Assembly: GCF_003014495.1 (NCBI RefSeq)
Contig: NZ_PYGC01000003.1
Location: 186,001 to 250,000 of the forward strand
Source: Prolixibacter denitrificans
GTDB taxonomy: Bacteria; Bacteroidota; Bacteroidia; Bacteroidales; Prolixibacteraceae
Length of the DNA stretch: 64,000 nt
Direction of reading: 5' to 3'
Position 1 is the first letter of the stretch. Each line of letters starts with the position of its first letter. This document shows positions 35,764-43,348 of the stretch, piece after piece. The position numbers and the translations under genes are program-made. Under the pieces are notes generated by a model. The model was not told where the DNA came from. It saw only the letters and a program-made list of their open reading frames with translations, and searched no databases.

Positions 35764-36486
35764 ATGAAAACAAAACTCTTCTTACTATTCGCAGGATTAC
35801 TTCTTTCAGTAGTTGCATTCAGTCAGGAAAACATTGAAGAAGTAAGAGTTTCTCCACCGGAATTTGCCGGATTCAAAGGCGCCGCTCTTTTGATAAACGA
35901 AGCTAACGTTGAACTGCAATCACTCAATGACTACGTAATTAAACGATTGGAATATCCGACAACCGATGCCCAGGATTTTCGGGAAGGAAAAGAAGTCATT
36001 CAGTTTACCGTTCAACCCGATGGAACATTGAGCAACTTTGTTGTTATCAATAGTGTTTCTTCCGCTATGGACGAAGAAGTTATTCGTGTTCTAAGAACAA
36101 CCAGTGGTCTATGGAAACCGGGATGTAATAACCGGGAAGCTGTCGCTATGGACAAAGAATTTGCTGTTACCTTTAAACTGGCAGAGTCATCTGATTTGAA
36201 ATCCCAGGCTACGAATTACTTTATCAAGGGGAACAAACAGCTCTTGTTAAAACAAAATCCCAAGCGTGCCATCCGCCATTTCAATCGTGGAATCGTGTTA
36301 TTGCCTAACGAAAAATGTCTGTTGCTGGCACGAGGCATGAGCCGCTATGAAGTCGGTGACAAAGAAGGTGCCTGCCGTGACTGGAACCGTATTAAAGCTT
36401 TAGGAGGCTTCGAATCCGACGAGCTGCTTGACAACTATTGTGAAATGTCGGGTTACGCCGATATGCTGAAAACAGTGAAAGAATGA
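35764..36486 (+). CDS. Periplasmic TonB C-terminal-domain protein with TPR-like tail
   Basis: 240 residues. A signal peptide (MKTKLFLLFAGLLLSVVAFS, before QEN) is followed by a TonB C-terminal-type domain (about 70-155; FTVQPDGTLSNFVVINSVS and LWKPGCNN). A tetratricopeptide-like pair follows (about 165-225; PKRAIRHFNRGIVLLPNE and GDKEGACRDWNRIKALGG). No membrane anchor or Pro-rich linker is present, so it is not a classical energy transducer. A role in binding envelope proteins is more likely. It is a single gene with its own terminator. Confidence 0.8.
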   Translation: MKTKLFLLFAGLLLSVVAFSQENIEEVRVSPPEFAGFKGAALLINEANVELQSLNDYVIKRLEYPTTDAQDFREGKEVIQFTVQPDGTLSNFVVINSVSSAMDEEVIRVLRTTSGLWKPGCNNREAVAMDKEFAVTFKLAESSDLKSQATNYFIKGNKQLLLKQNPKRAIRHFNRGIVLLPNEKCLLLARGMSRYEVGDKEGACRDWNRIKALGGFESDELLDNYCEMSGYADMLKTVKE

Positions 36487-36493
36487 AAACAAA

Positions 36494-36510
36494 GCTAACA
36501 TCACGTTAGC
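36494..36510 (+). repeat. Short perfect inverted repeat after the TonB-C/TPR gene
   Basis: GCTAAC (36494-36499) and GTTAGC (36505-36510) enclose ATCAC. It sits just before the terminator hairpin and may add to it. Confidence 0.4.
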
Positions 36511-36512
36511 TC

Positions 36513-36548
36513 AAAAAGGAACCGGTTCTCTTCCCGGTTCCTTTTTTT
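36513..36548 (+). terminator. Intrinsic terminator of the TonB-C/TPR gene
   Basis: AAAAAGGAACCGG (36513-36525) pairs with CCGGTTCCTTTTT (36534-36546), with the stem running into seven T residues. Confidence 0.85.
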
Positions 36549-36962
36549 GCATCAAGTTTACCCCCCATTTTTACTTCCCCCTATATATCAATCAACTTTT
36601 CCTATCCCGATTGCTGCTGTAATCATTTTCTCCTTTACGAAGAATTGAACTTTCTATCGGGCACTTCGTTATGCCTCAATGATAATCAACCTTTTCTTAA
36701 AGAAAATAAAGAGTGACAACCTGAGAGCAGATAATCATCGTTGCTAAAAAACACTTATTGATTGATAATAAACCACTTATACAATTCGGTTTACTTCAGG
36801 AGTTCGCTTTTAAGAAATTCTGACACTCCGGCAAATAAGCCTTAAAGCAAAAAATTGTTGTATAAATTGCTTTAACACTTTAATTTAGATTTACTCTATT
36901 AGAATATAGCGATATGATATCGTCCGGTTCAAACTCGATTAACATGACTAAAAGACAAAAAA
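36549..36962. other. About 410-bp AT-rich region upstream of mscS
   Basis: No gene is seen. The only structured element is the palindrome CGATAT-G-ATATCG (36910-36922), 41 bp before the mscS start, which could be a regulator site. Confidence 0.45.
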
Positions 36963-37781
36963 ATGGAAAACCTGAATGATTACTCCTATGCAGCATGGGG
37001 CCTGATTCAAACCTGGGGCCTGAAACTCGTTTATGCTGTTGTTATTTTGATTATCGGTCTGTGGATTATTAAACGGATTGATAAACTGGTAAGAAAAACA
37101 CTGGGGAAAAGAGAAATAGAGCCTTCCCTTTCTTCGTTCCTGATTAGCCTTCTCGATATCACTCTGAAAATCCTGTTGGTGATTACCATTGCCAGTATGC
37201 TTGGAATTCAGATGACCTCGTTTATTGCTATTTTGGGTGCCGCTGGTTTGGCTGTCGGCATGGCCTTGTCGGGAACGCTGCAAAACTTCGCCGGAAGCGT
37301 TATCATCCTCATATTTAAACCATTTAAAGTAGGCGATTTTATTGAGGCCCAGGGACACATGGGAACCGTTAAAGAAATTCAGATATTCAACACAATTCTG
37401 AATACACCCGATAATAAACAGGTTATCATTCCCAACGGAGGACTGGCAACCGGAAGCATGACCAACTACTCAGCTATGCCCACACGTCGTGTCGATATGA
37501 AGTTTGGTATTGGCTATTCCGACGACATAGACAAAGCCCGTGATATACTGAAAAGGTTACTGGAAGAAGACGAGCGGGTACTCAAAGATCCGGCTCCTTT
37601 TGTTGCCGTACAGGAATTGGGTGACAGCTCGGTGAATTTTGTCGTCAGACCATGGGTCGAAGCAGCCAATTACTGGGGCTTATATTTTGACTATACCGAA
37701 AAAGTAAAAAAATCATTCGATGCAGAAGGTATCTCTATCCCATTTCCACAAAGGGATGTACACCTTTTCAATGAAAAATAA
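36963..37781 (+). CDS. mscS: Small-conductance mechanosensitive channel (MscS family)
   Basis: 272 residues, near the length of E. coli MscS (286). Three transmembrane helices are at about 18-38, 62-84 and 88-115. The pore-lining TM3 carries GAAGLAVGMALSGTLQNFAGS, rich in Gly and Ala as needed for gating. The beta domain follows (FKVGDFIEAQGHMGTVKEI, IPNGGLATGSMTNYS), then the alpha/beta cytoplasmic vestibule ending in GISIPFPQRDVHL. It releases solutes on hypo-osmotic shock. The stop overlaps the next start (TAATG), so translation is probably coupled. Confidence 0.94.
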   Translation: MENLNDYSYAAWGLIQTWGLKLVYAVVILIIGLWIIKRIDKLVRKTLGKREIEPSLSSFLISLLDITLKILLVITIASMLGIQMTSFIAILGAAGLAVGMALSGTLQNFAGSVIILIFKPFKVGDFIEAQGHMGTVKEIQIFNTILNTPDNKQVIIPNGGLATGSMTNYSAMPTRRVDMKFGIGYSDDIDKARDILKRLLEEDERVLKDPAPFVAVQELGDSSVNFVVRPWVEAANYWGLYFDYTEKVKKSFDAEGISIPFPQRDVHLFNEK

Positions 37782-38689
37782 TGGATAACCAAACGAAATT
37801 TGACAACATGCTGAAAAAATTATCTTTCCTCATCATTATTTCAACAGGAACATTGGCTCTTCAGGCTCAAACGCCGGCTGATACCACTAAATACTGGACC
37901 ATTAACGGAAATAGTTCACTCAACTTTTCCCAGGTTTCGCTTACCAACTGGGCCGAAGGTGGTGACGGATCTGTTTCCGGGACTTTTCTTTTTAACATCA
38001 ATGCCAATAAGAAGAAAAATAAACACATCTGGGATAACTCCTTTGACGTACAATATGGTTTAGTCAAGAACGCCAGTGAGAGCCTACGCAAGAGTGTCGA
38101 TAAACTGAGCTTCTCGTCGAAGTATGGCTATAAAATCAACGGTAAATGGTACTTGTCGGCCCTGTACGATTTCAGAACGCAGCTGGCCAAGGGGTATAAT
38201 TACCCGAACAAGGCTACATACATTTCCAACTTTATGGCTCCGGGCTACATGAATTTCGCGCTCGGTTTCGACTACAAGCCCAGCGATAATTTTTCGGCGT
38301 TTTTGTCACCGATCAGTACCAAGTTTACCTTTCTTGCTGATGACTCACTATCCACTGTTGGAGCATTCGGCGTAAGTCCGGGCGATAAGTTCCGCGCTGA
38401 ATTCGGTGCTTATGTCAAGCTTGCATACACCCAGGAAGATTTGTTGAAAAATGTAGATCTGGAAACAAAACTCGATCTCTTTTCCAACTATTTAGACAAA
38501 CCACAAAACATCGATGTTAACTGGGATGTCCGATTCAACATGCAGGTTAATAAATATCTGACGGCCAACTTCGGTACCACATTAAAATATGACGACAACA
38601 TCAAATATGTCGATTCCAGCGGTGTGGAACACGGGCCCAGGGTGCAGTTAAAACAACTCCTCGGTGTCGGACTCACTTACAATTTTTAA
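37781..38689 (+). CDS. DUF3078 outer-membrane-type protein
   Basis: 302 residues if started at the ATG overlapping the mscS stop. ATG 37808 gives a cleaner signal peptide (MLKKLSFLIIISTGTLALQA, before QTPAD) and may be the true start. The family hallmarks WTINGNSSLNFSQVSLTNWAEGG and the final Phe (VGLTYNF) indicate a small outer-membrane beta-barrel with alternating aromatic strands. Function is unknown. Coupling to mscS suggests an envelope or osmotic-stress link. Confidence 0.85.
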   Translation: MDNQTKFDNMLKKLSFLIIISTGTLALQAQTPADTTKYWTINGNSSLNFSQVSLTNWAEGGDGSVSGTFLFNINANKKKNKHIWDNSFDVQYGLVKNASESLRKSVDKLSFSSKYGYKINGKWYLSALYDFRTQLAKGYNYPNKATYISNFMAPGYMNFALGFDYKPSDNFSAFLSPISTKFTFLADDSLSTVGAFGVSPGDKFRAEFGAYVKLAYTQEDLLKNVDLETKLDLFSNYLDKPQNIDVNWDVRFNMQVNKYLTANFGTTLKYDDNIKYVDSSGVEHGPRVQLKQLLGVGLTYNF

Positions 38690-38721
38690 ATGCTTTAATT
38701 GTTAAAAAAAGGAATAAACAC

Positions 38722-38764
38722 ACAACCCGTTCGAATCGGCTTTGTCATTCGGACGGGTTTTTTA
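38722..38764 (+). terminator. Terminator of the mscS-DUF3078 unit
   Basis: AACCCGTTCGAAT (38724-38736) pairs with ATTCGGACGGGTT (38747-38759), with one G:U pair, and is followed by T residues. Confidence 0.8.
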
Positions 38765-38793
38765 TACTTTGCACCCTGTTAGAGAATTCATCG

Positions 38794-39582
38794 ATGGAAA
38801 TATTAAGCTTTCAAGAGTACACTCAGCCGCAGCACAAAGAATGGATTGTTTTCATTCACGGTGCCGGAGGAAGTTCTAAAACATTTGGCCGCCAGATTGC
38901 TGCTTTCCGCAGCCATTTCAATCTGCTCCTTCCAGATTTGCGGGATCATGGTAACTCGAAAGAGCTGACCAAACCGGAAGATGATGAATTTTCTTTCCGG
39001 ATGGTTGCCCACGATGTGCTTACGCTAATGCGTGAAAAAGGAATCGAACGGGCACACTTCATCGGGATATCAATGGGTTCCATCGTCATTCGGATTATTG
39101 AAGATATTGCACCGAAAGTAGTCTCATCAGTCATTATTGGTGGTGGCGTGATGAAACTAAATCGCCGGACGCATCTGCTGTTTAAAACCGGAGTTTTCTT
39201 GTCAAGCTTTATCCCCTATCACAAACTTTACCAGTTGGTTGCCTGGATTTTGATGCCCTACCGGAATCATAAAGTGGCCCGGCGGCTTTTCGTTAGGGAA
39301 GCGGCTCAGATTAAATCGGAAGCCTTTAAGGTTTGGCTGGGTTTGCTGGCTGACCTGAAGAAGAACCTGGATAGCTATTTCAATAAGCCATTTAAATCGC
39401 CGATGCTAATGATCATGGGCAGCCAGGATTTCAACTTCCTCGATGAATCAATCGACTATTGGAAGAAATTCCCCTTTACCAACCTCGATATTTTGCCCAA
39501 ATGCGGGCATGTTTGTAACATCGAGCAGGCGGATGAATTCAACCAACGCAGCCTGAATTTTCTGCTCAAACTCTCCAAATAG
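38794..39582 (+). CDS. Alpha/beta hydrolase
   Basis: 262 residues with the hydrolase fold. The oxyanion loop is FIHGAGGSS (about 20-28), the nucleophile elbow GISMGS holds Ser near residue 93, the acid is probably Asp in MGSQDFNFLDES, and the catalytic His is in KCGHVCNIEQ. A lid-like helical region lies at about 130-190. No signal peptide is seen. The substrate (ester, lactone or acyl-CoA) is unknown. A TATACTTTG promoter-like box overlaps the preceding terminator. Confidence 0.88.
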   Translation: MEILSFQEYTQPQHKEWIVFIHGAGGSSKTFGRQIAAFRSHFNLLLPDLRDHGNSKELTKPEDDEFSFRMVAHDVLTLMREKGIERAHFIGISMGSIVIRIIEDIAPKVVSSVIIGGGVMKLNRRTHLLFKTGVFLSSFIPYHKLYQLVAWILMPYRNHKVARRLFVREAAQIKSEAFKVWLGLLADLKKNLDSYFNKPFKSPMLMIMGSQDFNFLDESIDYWKKFPFTNLDILPKCGHVCNIEQADEFNQRSLNFLLKLSK

Positions 39583-39660
39583 GTTTTCTACCGAATAATG
39601 GGTTTTTGTGGTTAAACTTTGTATCTTAAGCGAAGTACATTAACCAGCAAAGCTATCATT

Positions 39661-40653
39661 ATGCCAGATCTATCGACGAAGTTCATGGGACTTTCTTTGA
39701 ATAATCCCATTATCATTGCCAGCTCAGGGCTTACCGATTCAGTTGAAAAAATAAAAGAACTGGAAGCGAACGGAGCGGCTGCCGTTGTTTTGAAATCGCT
39801 CTTCGAAGAAGAGATTATCCTGGAAATGAAGGAAACCGAACACCGTATGACCGGCCGGCCTTTCCTCTTTCCCGAAACCATCGATTTTACAGAGGAAGAG
39901 TTATACGAAGACTCCGTCCGGAAATATATTCGACTCATCAAAGAAGCAAAAGAAGCCGTTGAGATTCCGGTCATCGCTTCCATCAACTGTGTCTCCAGTC
40001 AAAAATGGATGTACCTCGCCAAAGAGATTCAGGATGCCGGTGCTGACGCACTTGAACTCAATCTTTTTTTCCTTCCATCGGATGACGATAGGGAACAACT
40101 GGACAACCTCGTTATCACCGATGCAATTATTCACCAGGTAAAAGAAATTGTTTCTCTTCCAGTTTCCCTGAAAATAGGCTATTACTGTTCCAATCTCGCA
40201 TCCTATATCAGTAGGATTTCAGAGGCTGGAGTGCAGGGCCTTGTGCTCTTCAACCGTTCATGGATGCCAGATATCGATACCGAAAATCTGACGGTCACCT
40301 CCGGCCCCATTCTTTCTTCACCGGGCGATTACAACCAAACACTTCGCTGGGTATCGTTGATGTCGGGAAAAGTAAAATGCGATTTAGCTGCCTCAACTGG
40401 TATTCACTCAGCCGACGCCATCGTAAAACAGTTGCTGGCCGGTGCCAAAGCGGTTGAGATTGCTTCAGTAGTATACAAACACGGTCCGAAGCACATTAAA
40501 GTTTTGCTTGAAGAGCTGAAGAAATGGATGGCTGAAAAAGAATTTGAATCAGTCGAAGATTTCGTTGGCATGCTGAAGCATTCATCGACCGGAAATCCCG
40601 CAGCCTGGGAACGGGTTCAGTTCATGAAGAACTTCAGCCAGTTTGTATCGTAA
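39661..40653 (+). CDS. Dihydroorotate dehydrogenase-like flavoprotein
   Basis: 330 residues from ATG 39661; a longer frame from 39619 has an unconserved N-terminus. A PyrD-type TIM barrel with LNNPIIIASSGLTDS (about 12-26), the Lys of VLKSLF, SINCVSS, LELNLFF, SLKIGYY and a C-terminal phosphate-binding region SADAIVKQLLAGAKAVEIASV. It lacks the clear Cys/Ser active-site loop of a PyrD committed to pyrimidine synthesis and is usually annotated as dihydroorotate dehydrogenase-like. A role with another dihydropyrimidine-type or quinone-linked substrate is possible. Confidence 0.85.
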   Translation: MPDLSTKFMGLSLNNPIIIASSGLTDSVEKIKELEANGAAAVVLKSLFEEEIILEMKETEHRMTGRPFLFPETIDFTEEELYEDSVRKYIRLIKEAKEAVEIPVIASINCVSSQKWMYLAKEIQDAGADALELNLFFLPSDDDREQLDNLVITDAIIHQVKEIVSLPVSLKIGYYCSNLASYISRISEAGVQGLVLFNRSWMPDIDTENLTVTSGPILSSPGDYNQTLRWVSLMSGKVKCDLAASTGIHSADAIVKQLLAGAKAVEIASVVYKHGPKHIKVLLEELKKWMAEKEFESVEDFVGMLKHSSTGNPAAWERVQFMKNFSQFVS

Positions 40654-40674
40654 AACCGGCTGACGAACAATATG

Positions 40675-41406
40675 CTATTGGGGAACGAAATTATAGGTAA
40701 TCGTTCCCCTTTGTTTTTCTGGAGCATTGGGGGCGACATTGAACTCGGTATTCTCGGCCGCTTTCTTCGCATATGCGTACAACATGGTATCGGTGACATT
40801 GGGATTGGGACGAGGTGTAGCGCTCAGTACCCGGCCATTTCGGTCCACCACAATATCCACTGTTATTTCGCCACCGCCCTGCGCAAGGTAAATGGGAATC
40901 GGCAACCGAACATGATACCGGTCCTTGAGTGAGTAATGAATATTGCTTTTCCCCTTGTAAATGGTATTCTTAATATCCTCCGGCTTCATGCCTTCAGTCG
41001 TTTCCTCGGGCATTTTCACATCACCTATTTCCGGTATTTTCTGCGAAAGCGTTTTATTCACATCATTCACCAGGGCCTTGGCTTTTGCAATCTCATCCCG
41101 GTAGGATTTATCGAAAAACTGATCTTTCGTCTGCTTTTTCTTCGATGCATCGTTTACGGCGCGATTCGATCCCCGATCAGCGGATTCGGTCGGCGAAGTA
41201 TTCGCTTTTTTCTCTTTCTTCACTTCCGGCTCCGGCAATTTCGGTGGTGGTTGTTCCGTAAAATCGAGAATAATGCCTTCGTCTTTCGGCATTTTCGAAG
41301 TTTTTAATTCAGCCAGCAAGAAAATAGTCAATAAGATGAGGTGAAAGGCAAGCGTGCCAATCACTCCATAAATATGCCGCCGATATAATTCCTTTAATTT
41401 CTTCAT
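40675..41406 (-). CDS. tonB: Energy transducer TonB
   Basis: 243 residues with the classical order. A cytoplasmic basic N-terminus is followed by one transmembrane helix (about 15-34; GTLAFHLILLTIFLL with the His expected in TonB), a Pro/Lys/Glu linker (QPPPKLPEPEVKKEKK), a charged helical section, and a C-terminal TonB domain (about 170-243; GGEITVDIVVDRNGRVLSA, ending GTITYNFVPQ). It transmits proton-motive force to outer-membrane receptors with ExbB/ExbD, which are not in this window. Its last codons overlap a plus-strand terminator hairpin. Confidence 0.9.
   Translation of the reverse strand: MKKLKELYRRHIYGVIGTLAFHLILLTIFLLAELKTSKMPKDEGIILDFTEQPPPKLPEPEVKKEKKANTSPTESADRGSNRAVNDASKKKQTKDQFFDKSYRDEIAKAKALVNDVNKTLSQKIPEIGDVKMPEETTEGMKPEDIKNTIYKGKSNIHYSLKDRYHVRLPIPIYLAQGGGEITVDIVVDRNGRVLSATPRPNPNVTDTMLYAYAKKAAENTEFNVAPNAPEKQRGTITYNFVPQ
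40680..40718 (+). terminator. Plus-strand terminator inside the 3' end of tonB
   Basis: GGGGAACGA (40680-40688) and TCGTTCCCC (40701-40709) form a 9-bp stem followed by TTTGTTTTT. It lies 27 bp past the stop of the dihydroorotate-dehydrogenase-like gene and within the coding sequence of convergent tonB. Confidence 0.7.
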
Positions 41407-41419
41407 TTACGAACGTGAG

Positions 41420-41427
41420 CAAAATTA
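41420..41427 (-). promoter_or_regulatory. -7 promoter box for tonB
   Basis: The minus strand reads TAATTTTG, an exact TAnnTTTG, 14 bp before the start codon at 41406. This implies a very short leader. Confidence 0.45.
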
Positions 41428-41517
41428 AGAATTTTATTGGCGCTGCGAATAGTGGGAAAGCTTTGTTAACACCTTTGGGAAAATAATCGGGAGGGACTTC
41501 TTCAGAAAAGTATGGGC

Positions 41518-41542
41518 AAAAAAAATGTCCCTTGAAGGGACA
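41518..41542 (-). terminator. Terminator of the small helical protein gene
   Basis: TGTCCC-TTGAA-GGGACA (41526-41542), with eight A residues to its left that read as a T-tract on the minus strand. Confidence 0.75.
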
Positions 41543-41561
41543 GTCTCAACTTACGTTTCTC

Positions 41562-41732
41562 TTAATCTCTTTCCACGATTTCTTTCAATTCATGAAGGCG
41601 CTTATCAATCTCGCGCATCATATCATCTTTCGATTGTTTTCTGAAAAGAGGATCATCATTTTCTTTAATTAAAAGTGATTCTCTGAGCAAACGCAAATCT
41701 TCCAAACTTTCAAAATATTCTTTTCTTCCCAT
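41562..41732 (-). CDS. Small charged helical protein
   Basis: 56 residues from ATG 41732; an in-frame ATG at 41774 adds 14 residues of weak character. The whole protein looks alpha-helical and charged (YFESLEDLRLLRESLL, DKRLHELKEIVERD) with heptad-like Leu spacing, so it may form a coiled coil. No family is recognised. Its own hairpin terminator 20 bp downstream supports it as a real gene. Confidence 0.6.
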   Translation of the reverse strand: MGRKEYFESLEDLRLLRESLLIKENDDPLFRKQSKDDMMREIDKRLHELKEIVERD

Positions 41733-41868
41733 AAATCTCTCGTTTTTGTGATTTGCACTTTTACACAACGTCAAAAATGCTAAATTAATTCCACAATTAT
41801 ATTAAGCATATTTTAAAACGACGTTAATAAAACAATTATTGTACCGTATTACTTTTTTATGGAAAGAT

Positions 41869-43281
41869 TTATTCAATCACGATGGCTTCGAAGACAAACA
41901 GCTCGGCTGTCCGCCAGCCATCCCATCCCAAATGGGCCTTATTTTTAGAGCAGTAGCCCAAAAATTCTTCGACTGTCCAATTGTGTTCTGTGGCTACTTG
42001 CGGTAGAAATGTACCTGTGTTTAAACCGTTACGAATGTAAATACCATGCATCCCCAGAATGATTTCCGACGGATCGTGTATCCGCCGAAGTGGTGTTAGC
42101 ACAGAAATTTGTACTCTCATATCTGGTAGTTCGCTCGCATCCAACGGTTCAAAACGGGTATCCTTCGTTGCAGAGGCAATAGCCAAATCACGGACACGTT
42201 CATACAACGGCTCTCGCTCATCGAAACGCCCAAGGCATCCCCGTAATTTATTCCTGACATAAACGGTGACAAATGCGCCCATTTTCGCCCGTAAAGCAGG
42301 AGGAAGATATGCCGGGTCAATATCATCGCGGCCTCCCCTTTCAAAATATTGCCAGATGGCTTCTTCCGCCAGTTTTTTCAATTGCAATTGCTCCTCTTCG
42401 CTCAGGTATTTTTTTTTGTCTCCTTTCATCACGGCTTCCAGCCCGCCATAGCCAACAACTCGGTCATGACCACCGTAAACGGAATCACCGGAATTCGAAT
42501 AATCGACTTTCCGAATAGTGACATTTCCCATCTGTTCCGTCAGGTACAGAAATGTAAGCACCGAAGTCCATCCACAGCATGAGGTATGCAGGTTCGAAAT
42601 ATGCTTGTCATTGTTCCGGTCCAGACCGTCAAGAAATCTTTCCGGATCGCCGGAAATGATGCCTTCAATGGTTTCCGCATCAGCTGTGCGGGCATCTTCG
42701 TAATTGGGGTAATGTGACAAATCGGAGCTAATGATAAACAGCGTCTGTTCATTTGCCAGAGACAAGAGCTCGTCAGCAATCCGTTTGGATTCATTCGGAC
42801 GAACGTGACCTAACAAAATGGGGATAATCCGAAAATCTGACTTCAGTTTTTCCTGTAAAAAGGGCAATTGAACTTCGAGACTATGCTCCTCGGTATGTGC
42901 CGCCGGGTGAAAACTGAACAAATCATTATTGGCAATGAGGCTTTCGCATATTTCTAAATCAACAGGAACAATTCCCAGTGGCGTTTCATAGTTGCCAATG
43001 TTGTACACCGAAGCTCCCTGAAACGATGCATAATGCGAGGAACCAAGCAAGATAACTCTTTCAATATTGTTCTCCTCAGGAATACGTGCGTAGCATTTCC
43101 CGGCGGTTCCACCAGAAAAAACATATCCGGCATGTGGGACTATCAGTCCGAGTAGTCGTTCGGATTCGGGTAAGGGAGTTCCGGCCTGAAGGAACTCGTG
43201 AATTTCTCTTTGTAGCGTGTTCGGTGAACCGGAGTAGAAGCGCCCGGCCGCTACCGGAACACGGTTAACCGTTTCAGCCAT
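41869..43281 (-). CDS. Fused AmmeMemoRadiSam system protein B (Memo) and A (AMMECR1)
   Basis: 470 residues. The N-terminal Memo domain (about 5-275) shows PVAAGRFYSGSP, VPHAGYVFSGG, LGSSHYASF and ISSDLSHYP, with His and Asp residues like those of LigB-type dioxygenases. The AMMECR1 domain (about 300-468) has LRGCLGRFDEREPLYERV and TRFEPLDASELPDMRVQISVL. These two proteins normally occur with a radical SAM enzyme (AmrS). No radical SAM gene lies next to this one or elsewhere in the window. The biochemical product of the system is not established. The gene lies downstream of the GH3 gene, from which a terminator separates it. Confidence 0.9.
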   Translation of the reverse strand: MAETVNRVPVAAGRFYSGSPNTLQREIHEFLQAGTPLPESERLLGLIVPHAGYVFSGGTAGKCYARIPEENNIERVILLGSSHYASFQGASVYNIGNYETPLGIVPVDLEICESLIANNDLFSFHPAAHTEEHSLEVQLPFLQEKLKSDFRIIPILLGHVRPNESKRIADELLSLANEQTLFIISSDLSHYPNYEDARTADAETIEGIISGDPERFLDGLDRNNDKHISNLHTSCCGWTSVLTFLYLTEQMGNVTIRKVDYSNSGDSVYGGHDRVVGYGGLEAVMKGDKKKYLSEEEQLQLKKLAEEAIWQYFERGGRDDIDPAYLPPALRAKMGAFVTVYVRNKLRGCLGRFDEREPLYERVRDLAIASATKDTRFEPLDASELPDMRVQISVLTPLRRIHDPSEIILGMHGIYIRNGLNTGTFLPQVATEHNWTVEEFLGYCSKNKAHLGWDGWRTAELFVFEAIVIE

Positions 43282-43303
43282 GTCCTTTTTCTTTTAAAGG
43301 TAT

Positions 43304-43326
43304 AAAAAACGGGGCGCAAGGCCCCG
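43304..43326 (-). terminator. Terminator of the GH3 gene
   Basis: CGGGGC (43310-43315) and GCCCCG (43321-43326) enclose a 5-base loop. On the minus strand the stem is followed by six T. It lies 23 bp past the GH3 stop and before the Memo-AMMECR1 start. Confidence 0.8.
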
Positions 43327-43348
43327 CTTTCATCTGATAATCTTTTGC

